64,000 bases of DNA from NCBI GenBank assembly GCA_031763025.1, contig JASSKH010000026.1:6870408-6934407 (forward strand). Reading direction: 5' to 3'. Positions 31,251 through 41,153 of this stretch are shown one piece after another. Below the pieces are notes generated by a model. The model did no database searches, was not told the DNA's origin, and worked only from the letters and a program-made list of their open reading frames with translations. Position numbers and translations under genes: made by a program. Source of the DNA: Macrocystis pyrifera. Lineage: Eukaryota > Sar > Phaeophyceae > Laminariales > Laminariaceae. Positions within the stretch are counted from its first letter, which is position 1. Each line of letters starts with the position of its first letter.

Positions 31251-31965
31251 TAGGAACTCGGACGGACGGCTCTGAACACCTCACCACAAAAAAAACGGAC
31301 TGAAAAAACTTCATGTGTTGCCACAAGCGTATCAAAGCAAACGCCATGGCGGCGGCGCATATCGCGAAACCAGAAAATAATACGTACCCGGATAACTTTT
31401 CAAGACCGCAAATAAATAGGGTACGAGTACCGTAGGGATGCGAGTCATCGCACACCCACCCAGACCGATTGTGAAAGCTCGAGATGCTCCACAGCCGGGA
31501 TGGCGTCAATCAATGCAGAGGAGGGTGCTTTTGGAAATATCTCGCTGAAAGGTTTCCTTATACGTAGACGGGTCGCTCGGGTTTCGCAGCCCCTTGGTTG
31601 TGGAGCTACCGAGCTTTGAAAATCGGCCAAGGGGGGGGGGGTGCGATGCCTCGCATCCGTACGGTGTATAGTCCCTCGGTCGGGTGGCTGAAAAAAGGGA
31701 CTTAAAAACGGACTCTCCTACGGCGGTGGCCTTGGTGACCATGCACTCCACCCCTCGTTCTCCACCCGCGGACCTTGCTCACAGCACGTATTGGTAAATA
31801 GTTCAGCTGTACGTACAAGTATAGCGCCAATCGGGCCCAGATCAAATCGATCTCCTGTTTTCATGGTTTTCTCTACAAAAGCTTGGGGCATGACGCGGTA
31901 CGGATGCTGTACAATCTGCAGTAGCTTTTGTCGCCGAAGGTGGATAGCCGTATAATCTGCATGGT

Positions 31966-32160
31966 GTTAGGATCAAGGTCGGGACACGTTGTATCCCCGG
32001 ACAGACAGGTTTGCCGCGTGCCCGAAAGGAATACCTGGTAAAACTGATCTTCTTCTACTTGCTATATCCCTAAGCAAACAACACACGTGAGTACTAACGA
32101 GTACCGGCTCAAATAGGCAAACCTGTCCAGGGGTACGAAGTGTTCAAACCTTGACCCTAA
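31966..32160. mobile_element. Family F MITE with ~38-bp terminal inverted repeats
   Basis: Left end GTTAGGATCAAGGTCGGGAC and right end CAAACCTTGACCCTAAC are inverted repeats extending through the GTATCCCCGGACAG / CTGTCCAGGGGTAC words. 195 bp, non-coding. Portions recur at 60788-61080 and 61687-61900. Confidence 0.8.
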
Positions 32161-32452
32161 CAATGATCTATCTACAGCAGTAGTAGCATATATTTCATGG
32201 TTTTGGGATCTGTAGCCACAGCTCTTGCCGCAACATCGCACTAACGGCAGGTCAGGATCTAGACGATCATGGGTCTATCTGTAGATGGATCTAGATGGTC
32301 TATGTATAGTATCGCTGTGTATACCTTTGCCCTGAAGGGCAAAAACTTGTCCGTTGTCTGCTCTTCGGGACGCCAGCAACAAACAAAAACATGGGCTATC
32401 TTTTCGTACACCACAAAGAATCCACGTTCTCCAAGACCTTAAGGTGACCCTT

Positions 32453-32532
32453 CTAGGACTGAAGTCTCGTTTAGGCGACAAACCACTCAAACCCTAAGAG
32501 GTTTGTTCCCAAAACGGGACTGCACTCCTAAA
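32453..32532. mobile_element. Family B MITE
   Basis: Ends CTAGGACTGAAGTCTCG and CGGGACTGCACTCCTAA around GACAAACCACTCAAA and TTTGTTCCC. It ends about 16 nt before the acceptor proposed for exon 10. Confidence 0.8.
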
Positions 32533-32548
32533 TAGGGTTGAGGGTCAG

Positions 32549-32710
32549 AATACAGCAGTGGTGTCTGGCGAGGGGAATGCCCCGGGGGAGGTCAATCCCG
32601 ACGAGATTGGGTGCTTTCGAGTCCCCCAAGGTATTCATTTTGATCGTTTGAAGGACACCACCCGGTACTTGTTGAACTTCTCAAGTCACAGCAGCGAGAG
32701 CAATGCCACG
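32549..32710 (+). CDS. Gene 2 exon 10: insertion within DUSP domain
   Basis: Encodes 54 residues including EGNAPGEVNPDEIGCFRVPQ, IHFDRLKDTTRYLL and NFSSHSSESNAT. Donor ACG|gtacgt is phase 0 and joins exactly to GLVLGEDYRVV of exon 11. The acceptor chosen (gggtcag at 32548) is phase 0 but has a poor pyrimidine tract, since a B MITE lies directly upstream. The start is therefore uncertain. Nothing in this segment matches the standard DUSP fold, so it looks like an inserted loop. Confidence 0.6.
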
Positions 32711-33151
32711 GTACGTAGGGGTGGTGGCTTGTTGGTTTCCAAGCTCCTCACCTCGAGGAGCCCTATCTATCACCCCGAAACATGCCTCCAAATATTTTTT
32801 ATTAGCGCAACCCTACCAATTTGTTTCTATACGCTAAGCAGTGCCAAAGCGAGTACACTATTACTAGCTACTACAGTAGTAATAACACCATACTATTTAT
32901 ATCACTAGCCGGTAGTTGCTCACTTGAGGAGCTGAGCCGGTCAGACAATATTGAGCTAGAAAACGGTATACCGTGGGACGATGAGTCCAGAGCTCAGGCA
33001 GGCCAACAGGTACCGGTAGATTATTTTTTACGAATGCACTACGGCCCCCCTTCCTTGCCCCCCCCCTTTCATTGGCAGGGGTTGTTACTTAAGTTTGTCC
33101 AATGGGTGCCCTACTCCCCTTCTTCCCCCCCCTTCTTGTTTCCGGCTGCAG

Positions 33152-33278
33152 GGCTTGGTGTTGGGGGAGGACTACCGAGTGGTAAACTTCAACGTTTGGA
33201 GGTACTGGCGATTGGTGTACGGTGGCGGGCCGAGCATAGGCAGGCCGTCCAAGAACATCTACAGTCGATCGGCAACAG
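33152..33278 (+). CDS. Gene 2 exon 11: DUSP domain, C-terminal half
   Basis: Encodes GLVLGEDYRVVNFNVWRYWR then LVYGGGPSIGRPSKNIYS. The L-x-x-G-x-DY-x-x-V...VW...YGGGP-x-I signature is the C-terminal half of DUSP. Acceptor ctgcag is phase 0. Donor ACAG|gtgtcg leaves phase 1, which pairs exactly with the two leading bases of the IQ exon to make an Ala codon. Without splicing the frame stops at 33290. Confidence 0.85.
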
Positions 33279-34118
33279 GTGTCGCTAAGTAGAACATATA
33301 TTAAGATAGTGTAGTTGTTAATAGTAGAGTAGGCGACACACGGCAGAAGAAGAGAGCACGCCCGTTCCTTTCTTTCCTTTCCTTTTTTTCCTTTCCTTTC
33401 CTTTCCTTTCCTTTCCTTTCCTTTTCGCCCCGTCTTGTCTCAATTGGTTGCGACATTCCACGTTGCTGAAGGGGTGAATGTTATCTGGGTAGTTTTGGTC
33501 TGTTGGCTGATCCATTGTCATGATTTGGTTGATTGTATATCTCTCGTTCAAATCGCCCAACTGTAGAGTCATTTCGACATATATATATATATATTATGTT
33601 TGCCATCCGACAATGTGCAGCATGAGCTTCAACGTTGATCACTCAAAACATTCCTGAAAGAAGAAATCCCCTGAAAATAAAAGAAACATATGCTGAGGTC
33701 TATCCTCAAAAAACCTGGTGATTGTTTTGGGAAACAGCTTCTTGAGATAAAAAGGCGGGCGGGCGGGCGGGTTCCAGGCCAAGCAGTACCTTGGTGCTGG
33801 GGCATGGTGCTTCACGATGCCGCCGGCTGCTGCAGTATCCGGTATTTGAGTCGCGCCGCAGCCATGGCGGCATGCACCCCAGCCGCGCGTGTGTACACCT
33901 ACCGCTCACCGCCGTGTTGAATGGGAAGTTATAATCTCCCACGGGTCCTTGATGTTGGCTTTCAGGCGCCACCGCGCGTTACGAAAAGCGCTCCTAATGT
34001 CTTGACATTTTCGTCCGCGAGCGCCCACCCATGCACGATGACACTCCGCTCAACGAACAGCAATTGATTTTTCCTTGGTGGCTTGGTGGCATCGTGGCTA
34101 CTACAGCTTATCCCACAG
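33279..34118 (+). other. Gene 2 intron
   Basis: Contains a CCTTT-type microsatellite (33366-33424), a TA run (33578-33594) and GGGC repeats (33753-33770). A minus-strand open frame over 33318-33572 reads the microsatellite as Lys/Glu repeats and is not a gene. Confidence 0.75.
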
Positions 34119-34222
34119 CGGTGGTGAAGGTGCAGTCGACGATGAGAGGGTTCTTGGGCAGGAAGCGCGCTTGGAAGGAGTACTTATTCCGCCTTGCCAT
34201 GGAGCACGCGGGAGCGAAGGAG
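34119..34222 (+). CDS. Gene 2 exon 12: IQ calmodulin-binding motif
   Basis: Encodes AVVKVQSTMRGFLGRKRAWK then EYLFRLAMEHAGAKE. VQSTMRGFLGRKRAW is a complete IQ motif ([ILV]Q-x3-RG-x3-R-x2-W), which binds calmodulin or a related light chain. Acceptor cccacag; the first two bases complete an Ala codon with the last base of exon 11. Donor GAG|gtgggt is phase 0 and is followed by a long GGGA repeat. Confidence 0.85.
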
Positions 34223-34301
34223 GTGGGTGGGAGGGAGGGAGGGAGGGAGCGAAGGAAGGAGGGAGGGAGGGAAGGAGGGAGGGAAGGAGAGAGAGAGGGA
34301 A
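34223..34301 (+). repeat. GGGA microsatellite
   Basis: GGGA and GGAA units beginning at the 5' splice site of the IQ exon. Would put a G-rich tract directly downstream of the donor. Confidence 0.85.
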
Positions 34302-34569
34302 AAAAAATGTTGCCTAAGAACGATACCCATATCGGTCGGTGCTGGGCACTGTGTGCGGGGTGGACGAGAGTGCGTACGGATGGGCCCGATAGGAGCCGCT
34401 CTTTATACAAGTATCTCGCTCTAATATATCATTCTGCAACAACAACAAAAAATATATATATATCTCGAACGTGGAAAAAACGCAGCGTGCAAAGTTGGGT
34501 ATCAACCACTCAATCGGCGCAGCTGACGTGTTTGTAATCATTTTATCAAAACTTCAGGCGACTGTCTTT

Positions 34570-34571
<2 letters not shown>

Positions 34572-34611
<40 letters not shown>
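34572..34611 (+). repeat. Poly(G) tract, 40 G
   Basis: Uninterrupted G homopolymer. On the minus strand it is a C tract of the kind that ends C and D elements, but no element body was recognised beside it. Confidence 0.85.
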
Positions 34612-34612
<1 letters not shown>

Positions 34613-34737
34613 CGAGCCCAAGTGTCTGTAGCAGCGGCTAACGTCAATAGGTATGCGGGCTGCAGTCCAAGTTCGTTCGACACCGATTTTGGTAAAAAGG
34701 CGCAATCGTTACTTTTGCACGAGTATATACATCGCTA

Positions 34738-34852
34738 GTACTGGGGAACATAATAATTAGGACCAAAGATGCTTCATAAAAATACTGGAATGTACCTGGT
34801 ATAGGTTTTTGTCTACTTGATTCGTCCTGAACACTATGGTCCCCCGTCATAG
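34738..34852. mobile_element. Family A MITE inside a duplicated segment
   Basis: Left end GGGGAACATAATAATTAGGA is divergent; right end CACTATGGTCCCCCGTCATAG is good. The flanks GCAATCGTTACTTTTGCACG and CCCCGACGAACCC recur about 240 bp downstream without the MITE between them. Confidence 0.75.
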
Positions 34853-36839
34853 TATGTCCCCCCGACGAACCCATTCGTGCCCATTCCCTTTTCCATGCAA
34901 TTCGACCAGCATTTTGACGGCGGCTTTTGGAAGGGCGCAACCATCACTTCTGCACGAGTACATAGACGGCCTGCTGTAGTATTCCCCCCCCCGACGAATT
35001 CTCCATTAATGCCAGTTCGGGTTTCCATGCAAATCGATGAGCGGTACGAGCGCTAGCTCCTTCCCGCGATAAAAATGGAGGTGTTTCCCGCCGATGGGGG
35101 GAAATGAGGCGAGACACCTGCCGCCACGGCTTCTCCGGAAGACTGTTAAGAGGGGGCGACGCCCCCGGGTGACTGTCTCCACTGCGCACCTGATACTTTC
35201 GGGGCGACAGCAGCCGATTCTGCTGTTGCAGCGGGAAGCGACGGGAATATCAAAATTGACGCACGAGACGTAGTTGCACGTGGAAGTGTGGTGAGCTTAA
35301 GCTCTGATTTTTTTACCGTTCGGGCGGGAGATGAATTTTTATAAAAAGAAAGAAAAAAAAGTATGATGGGTAAAACCTCCTACTAGTGTAAAAGGGATGA
35401 TAAAACAGTCATACTGATCAAGCTTGGCGTATTCTCACGCGAGGGTGTCAAGACCGTAGCATTACCAAGTCACGTATCTTCGTGACCATGGACATATTTT
35501 ACGATACTCACAGCGTCCGAAGCGAAACGCCGCACGAGTATCAAAGGCCGCTGTATGGGCGCCTACGTCGGTAATTTTTTGGCGCGCGTGCATGAAAAAA
35601 AGCTTTTGCCCATATTGCTAGAGTAGGTATTCGTACAAAAAGCCTCTGCGCCTAAACCGCTTTGTAAAAAATTATTCACGTGCTGCATCGGATTGCGAAA
35701 TCGCTTTGTCTGCCTTTGTGAACATTTATTTTCCTCGTTTGATTGCGGGATCGTTTTGTTGAGAAGAAAAAGACCCCTCCGCTCTAGCTCTAAACACACG
35801 TAAAATCAGCTCAAACTGTGTGCATGCACGTATCGCGCTCGACGACGTTCAAAACCCAAGCCATAGGAGCTGCTTTCGACGGGCAGGGCAGGGCGCTGCC
35901 ACAAAACAAAAGCAAGTCCCTCCCAACCACCTTGATAGCATCACGGCTTAGCGAGCCATACCGATCGCAATGATGGAGACCTGCTTGCGTGGACAAATAT
36001 CTCTACAACAGCACGCGACAACAGTTAAGAATCTCCTATTTTTCATTTTTGGCCGAACGCTCGCGGCTGGCTTATTGTGATGTCAACATCGAGCATGGGC
36101 TCTTAGGGGCTACTGTATAGTATTTAGGGCGGCATTCCTCGCTGAACACAAATGCTTAGCTTGGCTGTAAATTCTTAATTTTCTTATAATCCCCAGCCTG
36201 AATTTCTTATTTCCCAAGTATTCCCCCTAACACATGTCGCGTACTGTATCGTGGGAGTGATACGTTTTTTCTGATGGCGTACCGCGAGAAGAGCGTCTTC
36301 CGATGTACTTTTCCGGAGCCGCGTGAACCTGAAGTTGGAGCGGATGTCCTGTGGGGGGTACTTGCGGAACAGATGGTCGGGACCCCCCTCCCCTTTGCGC
36401 GATATTGGGCCTAAAAACATCAGTGTTGCGACGTTGAACAAGCGTAGCGAACCAGATAAGGTTTCGACAGCCTCTCAATTCGATGCGCCTGACGGTTGGG
36501 CTACATTGTTCAACGTCCTCCACAAGGATGCTTTACGCCCACATCGTCCAAGCGGAGGGGGTGGTTCAAGGCCGCCTGTGATGGCAAAGGGGGTGCCGCG
36601 GATGTTGACAGCATGCTTGGGTTTGCCTTTGGCCTTCCCTTCTCCTACCCTGTCGTGCGGGCGACACTGATTGGTACGATTTACACACGTTTTTGTATGG
36701 CGAAAATTGAATGGAGTAGGAGTTCCGCATCATGAGCACGGCATCTTGTGGCGCATACCATTGTGCGCGTACATGAGTCTCCTCCTCGTCTGCCCCCTGC
36801 CTTCCGCCCACGCGTCCGGCGCCTCTAAATGAACGAAAG

Positions 36840-36953
36840 GTACTTTACGAGAGAGCGGTGCATAGCGGACAGGCGGCGGCGCTGGCACACATCGAGACGG
36901 CGAGACTAAGGAGGCGGCAGGGAAAAGTGACGAGGGCCACGCTCTTCACGCAG
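36840..36953 (+). CDS. Gene 2 exon 13: basic helical linker
   Basis: Encodes 38 residues, VLYERAVHSGQAAALAHIET then ARLRRRQGKVTRATLFTQ. Acceptor cgaaag after a C-rich tract, donor CAG|gtatgt, phase 0 both sides. The composition suggests a positively charged amphipathic helix following the IQ motif. The upstream frame has a stop at 36774, so the exon cannot extend far. No domain recognised. Confidence 0.58.
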
Positions 36954-37104
36954 GTATGTACTACGCACGGGAGTGAATACACGCAAGGGTTTTTGGCAGG
37001 TACTACGGCAGCGAAGCCATGAAGGGATAATTTTACCTTTTTCTTTTCCAATGGACGGCCGGTCATGCTTACGTAGAGAGTACGCATCCGATCGAGTTTT
37101 GGAC

Positions 37105-37520
37105 GGGTCCACCGATCGCAGGATCAATCAATCAACCGATCGATCGATCGATCGATCATTCAATAAATCAACGAATCAATCAACAGTATCAATTACTCAA
37201 CCGATCAATCGATCATCTATCAATCAATGGATCAGTCAATCAATCAATCAACCAACCAACCAATCAATCGACCGAGTATCCAACCCCTTTATCGCAGAAT
37301 TAATATGTTTTGTCAATGAGCTGATCGAACAGCCGACGAGACAACAACACGCTCTCGACGACACCAATGAAACATGCGCTACATACGCCTAGACTATTGA
37401 CCAACCAATCAAACAGTCAACCAATCGACCGACCGATCGATTGATTCATCAACCCGTTAATCATGATGCGTATCAATCAACCAACCAGCAGATCAACCAG
37501 CCAATAGCCCAACCACACGC
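37105..37520 (+). repeat. CAAT/GATC-type tetranucleotide array
   Basis: Degenerate repeats of ATCAATCAACC and CGATCGATCGATC cover most of this stretch, with two non-repeat patches containing ACACGCTCTCGACGA. Lies in the intron between exons 13 and 14. Confidence 0.8.
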
Positions 37521-37615
37521 TCTCGACGAAACCGATCCCAGTACGCTACACCCAACCATAGTATGGCCCTCCACTCGAACCGACTCGATCCCGAATAAAC
37601 GAAAAACCCCCCAAG

Positions 37616-37717
37616 GTCGAGTGGCGTCGAAAGAAAGGCTACGTGTACCAAGTGGACAAGCTGGAGACTCAGCAGTACATCCAGGAGGTGTTCGAAAAGG
37701 CTGACAACTCTATCAGC
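37616..37717 (+). CDS. Gene 2 exon 14: charged linker
   Basis: Encodes 34 residues, VEWRRKKGYVYQVDKLETQQ then YIQEVFEKADNSIS. Acceptor ccccaag and donor AGC|gtgagt are phase 0. The sequence is highly charged and likely helical. GC-rich codon use resembles the firm exons. No family recognised. Confidence 0.6.
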
Positions 37718-37724
37718 GTGAGTC

Positions 37725-37805
37725 CATGTTGCTGTTGCTGTTGTTGCTGTCGTTGTGTTGTCATTGTTGCTGCTGCTGTTGTTGCTGTTGTTGCTGACGC
37801 GTTCT
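37725..37805 (+). repeat. TGC/TGT triplet microsatellite
   Basis: Imperfect TGT/TGC run starting just 7 nt after the exon 14 donor. A related run appears at 38005-38040. Confidence 0.8.
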
Positions 37806-38140
37806 ACGATAGAGGTAGCACATTTCCGCTAAACCGTTTTCTGAATGGAGCTCCTTAACCCAAAATCGTCCGAACGCCAATCTTGTTTCGAAAATCGTCG
37901 GCCATGGGATTGTTCGTCGGGATGCAGTTTTCGGGTGGGGTATGGAGCGCCTTAAGCGAGGAGCCTCGGAAAAATTAGGGTGAACGTCTATCGTAGAACG
38001 CCTCTGCTGTCGTTGTCGTCATTGCTGTGGCCGTTGTTGCAAAAATAGCTGTATGCCTGTTAGGGCTTCCACCCATGCCAGTCAGTCGCCCACAAAAAAC
38101 GATCCCCGCAAACGTTTCCATTTTTCCTGTGGACAAAAAG

Positions 38141-38209
38141 GAGTCGGCCAAGAACAAGTCGATAGTTGTCCGCGAAGTGAAGAGCATCGTCAACATCGGC
38201 GGCGCGGAG
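38141..38209 (+). CDS. Gene 2 exon 15: linker before PDZ
   Basis: Encodes ESAKNKSIVVREVKSIVNIG then GAE. Donor GAG|gtaaga is phase 0 and joins to EYEVRFDEDTG of the PDZ exon. The acceptor is set at acaaaaag because it keeps phase 0 with exon 14. The frame is open further upstream, so the true 5' border may be earlier (for example after ccatgccag, in a different phase). Confidence 0.55.
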
Positions 38210-39460
38210 GTAAGAGCAGAGCTGGAAGAAAAAAAAATCACGACGCGAGGTATATGTAGCTATACATACGCCAGGAAACCTCGTTTGGTCCTGCGTGCAG
38301 AAAACATTTGCTGCTGCTGGGTAAGAGAAAAGCCGCGGGAATCCTCGTCGGGGCGACGACTTATTAAGCGTGGCGATAGTTGCGCGCCCGCCTATTACAA
38401 ATTAACGGTCCATGGTATGTCTGGTGGGATGTCACGGAAGACCGCTACCGGCTCTAGATCCCTGCTTTTTAGTGTGACGGGAAAATATCAAACTTACTCC
38501 GTATCCCAGAACGAGCGAGCGAACAACACGAAATATGCACTCGTACCGCCACAGCAGTCCGATACTGCGCCAAGAAGCGAACCGCGTACTGTACCCCCCC
38601 TTTTCACATCACCTCGCACGACGAATATGCGAACTCGTCACAGCATTTGTAAGCTTGTTCTTTGACACGACGCAACGGGTTAAGGACAAGGTTCGCTTTC
38701 CCCGCTCGCGACAAGCAGAAGTTAGCATTGGGCCTCTCGCCACAACGGTTGGAGAAAAAAACACACACACGCTCATTCAGAAAAAAAAAAAACGGTGCGC
38801 CGCACGCGCGCACGCACGAACGCACGACCAAGAGACGAAAGGTACTCCCCCTCTTTTTCTTAATCACGCGGCACGCCAATCGCCGTTTCAAAACGTAAAT
38901 CAAGCCTTGCGAGAATCCCCCAAAAAATTGGCTAACCACCCGTAAAAAAAAAAAAAAAAAACGGTACCCCCCCCCCCCCCCCTACACACCACGACCCTCC
39001 CCCCTCCCCACACAACATACCTCTCTGGGCGTAAATATAAGGACCAGTTAGTATTCATATTAATGCATACAAGTTCCTTATATTTCTGTCCAGAGGGGTG
39101 CCGAATAACACCCAAGATGACACGCCTCCTCCGAAGAAACCTTCCTGTTTATCGACAAAAGCTGATGTTTTCGACACGAAGCAGAGAGCATATTCAAGCG
39201 CCGAGGGATTCATGCGTTGGCTGCGTCCATGCAAAGACCCCGGCAAGATGAGATAAATTCCAAAGCCAGCCACTTTCGCTTGCGTGGCATAATAATAAGA
39301 TATTATGAACGTATACCCCCCCCCCCCCCCCCCCCCCACCTCCCCGCGCCCTTTTTTTGGGAAGGAGAAAACCAAAACGACTCGGAAACTCATTCACTCC
39401 ACGACGGTGCGCGCGCTATCTTTTGCGTGTTGTTCTACGGTTACCCCACCACACACACAG
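38210..39460 (+). other. Gene 2 intron
   Basis: Ordinary intron text with A runs (38785-38796, 38944-38961), C runs (38967-38982, 39316-39337) and no recognised element body. The second C run and the C-rich stretch after it lie 110-140 nt before the PDZ acceptor acacacag. Confidence 0.7.
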
Positions 39461-39709
39461 GAGTACGAGGTGCGTTTCGACGAAGACACAGGCCTCAATA
39501 TCGGCCTCAGGCAACGCGGGGGGCAGGTCAGGGGTGGCAGGATGCCCGCGGTAGGCCACGTCGCCGGCGTCGGAAGGGGAGGAGGAGGCGGCGGAGACAG
39601 AGGCGGGGGCGCCGTGGGGGGGGAGCAGACAATCGTGTTCGAGGTCCCGCCCGAACTGGTCGGTCAAGTCAAGAAGGATTCTGTCCTGCTGGCGATCAAC
39701 GACGTTCCG
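39461..39709 (+). CDS. Gene 2 exon 16: PDZ domain, N-terminal part
   Basis: Encodes 83 residues. EYEVRFDEDTGLNIGLRQRG holds the first strands and the carboxylate-binding loop (NIGL in place of GLGF). A Gly/Arg-rich insertion of about 35 residues follows, then TIVFEVPPELVGQVKKDSVL and LAINDVP, the V-x-x-V...G-x-V-x-x-x-D-x-LLAIN-x core. PDZ domains bind C-terminal peptide tails. Acceptor cacacag and donor CCG|gtaagg are phase 0. Confidence 0.85.
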
Positions 39710-39759
39710 GTAAGGGCTGCGTCGAAATTGGTCGGGACAGGATTTCGAGGAGGTAGAAT

Positions 39760-39812
39760 GCCTGGTACCTGGTACCTGGCACCTGGCGCCTGGTACCTGG
39801 TACCTGGTACAT
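39760..39812 (+). repeat. TACCTGGTACC tandem motif cluster
   Basis: Head-to-tail run of ACCTGGTACCTGG-type decamers, with variants ACCTGGCACCTGGCGCC. The same palindrome-like motif is scattered singly through the window. Confidence 0.85.
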
Positions 39813-39854
39813 ACTGAATCGACAGAACCCACAACACTGATGTATTCTTTGGGA

Positions 39855-39964
39855 CAATACGGGGGTACATAGTTAATAGGACCTATGGTATACATAAAAA
39901 CCTATATATTTACCCATTTTTACTAACAAAATTTGGTCCCGTTAACTATGGACCCCCGTAATAG
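39855..39964. mobile_element. Family A MITE
   Basis: Ends ATACGGGGGTACATAGTTAA and CTATGGACCCCCGTAATAG; core TTTTACTAACAAAATTTGG. Well preserved. Confidence 0.88.
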
Positions 39965-40084
39965 CATTTGCTACTGAATCCGCAGAACTCACAACACGTG
40001 TGACGTAATATTTGTAAAAAATATTTGCCATCATATTTACTGCTGGCGCGGCCGGCGTATCAATCACGTGTTGCTTTGAAAAAG

Positions 40085-40450
40085 CTGGGCAAGAACCACT
40101 CACATTGTGGTCAATGCTATCGGGCGAAGGGATAACCTACTAGACCACCCAGTCAGCGCCGACTTAAGCAGAGTAGCAGGATTTTAGCAGGATTTCCCGA
40201 TGACCAAAGTCGTGAGCTTGATTCTCGGCTATCATTAACTTTTCGAGGTGGAACGACGGGGAAGATGGATCCCTCTGTTCTGGCCAGCAGCGCGTGGGGA
40301 GGGGTTCGCCCCGGAGATAAAGCCGAGACTGAGTCGAACTCACACAAAAGTATATGTTATCAGGCTGAAGAGAAAGAAAAAAGTACATGTTATCAGGCTG
40401 AAGAGACAAGACCAACTAGACCACTCGGTCACCGCTGACCCGATCAGAGC
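40085..40450 (-). pseudogene. tRNA-like repeat sequence
   Basis: The minus strand has GGTGACCGAGTGGTCTAGTTGG (an A-box-like start) and GTGTGAGTTCGACTCAGTCTC (T-arm-like), separated by a duplicated 26-bp segment with TTCAGCCTGATAACAT. A second A-box-like match is at 40150-40170. Spacing is too long for a functional tRNA, so this is probably tRNA-derived repeat debris. Confidence 0.45.
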
Positions 40451-41025
40451 AGTGTCTTATCCCTTCTTGACCAAAAATAACCAGGCTAAATGTCACAGCT
40501 GAAGTTTTTGTGATGGTTATTTTTGAAATAATACCTGTGCACGCTCAATCTCTCGCCTCGCTAACCTAGCTAGCCTACACTGGCATGATGTACCGACGGG
40601 CGGTTGTTCGCCGAGACAAGCAGTACGCACGCGTGTCCAGGGAAAGGGGAAGTTGTACAGTATAAACAGCCCGGCTACTTTGTTGGGACGCAGAACATAT
40701 CTCCGTTTCGGGTATATATATATATATATATAAGTACTTATATATGTGGGCTTTAGATACCGTCTCCCGACAAAGATAACACGCACGCTGTTTAATAGCT
40801 CAATTGTTGATCACTTAATTTCACCCACTCCTGCCCTCTTATGTTTATGTGGCTGGATGTTCTTGACACTACGTACGACTTACCCACTACGAACCTACGA
40901 TACTTTCCAGATTTTGTTCTTCACCGGCTTGCTCTGATACGTTGCATTACTTTCGGCGCTTCCTCTTGCATCGGAACCTCACGCCGGCAATGACGGAACG
41001 CCTCTTTCCTGCCGCCGGGGCACAG

Positions 41026-41153
41026 GCAACGAACGTGAGTCATCGAAAGGCGATGGCGCACATCAGGCAGGCGACCTGGCCTCTGGTACTCAGGTTCCGG
41101 CTCCCGCTCGAAGAGCGAGATGTTTTCAGCCTGGCCAAGATCGCCGATATGAG
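41026..41153 (+). CDS. Gene 2 exon 17: PDZ domain, C-terminal part
   Basis: Encodes ATNVSHRKAMAHIRQATWPL then VLRFRLPLEERDVFSLAKIADM. The A-x-x-x-I-x-x-A-x-x-PL-x-L-x-FR pattern is the last helix and strand of a PDZ domain, directly continuing exon 16 (LLAINDVP). Acceptor gcacag is phase 0. Donor ATGAG|gtactc leaves phase 2, which is completed by the first G of exon 18 to an Arg codon. Confidence 0.82.

Larger units (their letters stand above)
30039..32548 (+). other. Gene 2 intron, repeat-filled
   Basis: Contains two minus-strand C elements (30090-30250, 30850-31250), a MITE (30593-30704), an F-family element (31966-32160), an E fragment (32160-32310) and a B MITE (32453-32532). A short open segment (30784-30848) has splice-like ends but the wrong phase. 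Open frames near 31445-31751 are not recognised. Confidence 0.6.
34223..36839 (+). other. Gene 2 intron with 40-G run and MITE
   Basis: Holds a GGGA/GGAA repeat (34223-34301), a G run (34572-34611), a family A MITE (34738-34852) inserted in a locally duplicated segment (34695-35040), and SINE-like body sequence near 35060-35410. Open text near 36323-36670 is not recognised. A missing exon here cannot be excluded. Confidence 0.6.
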
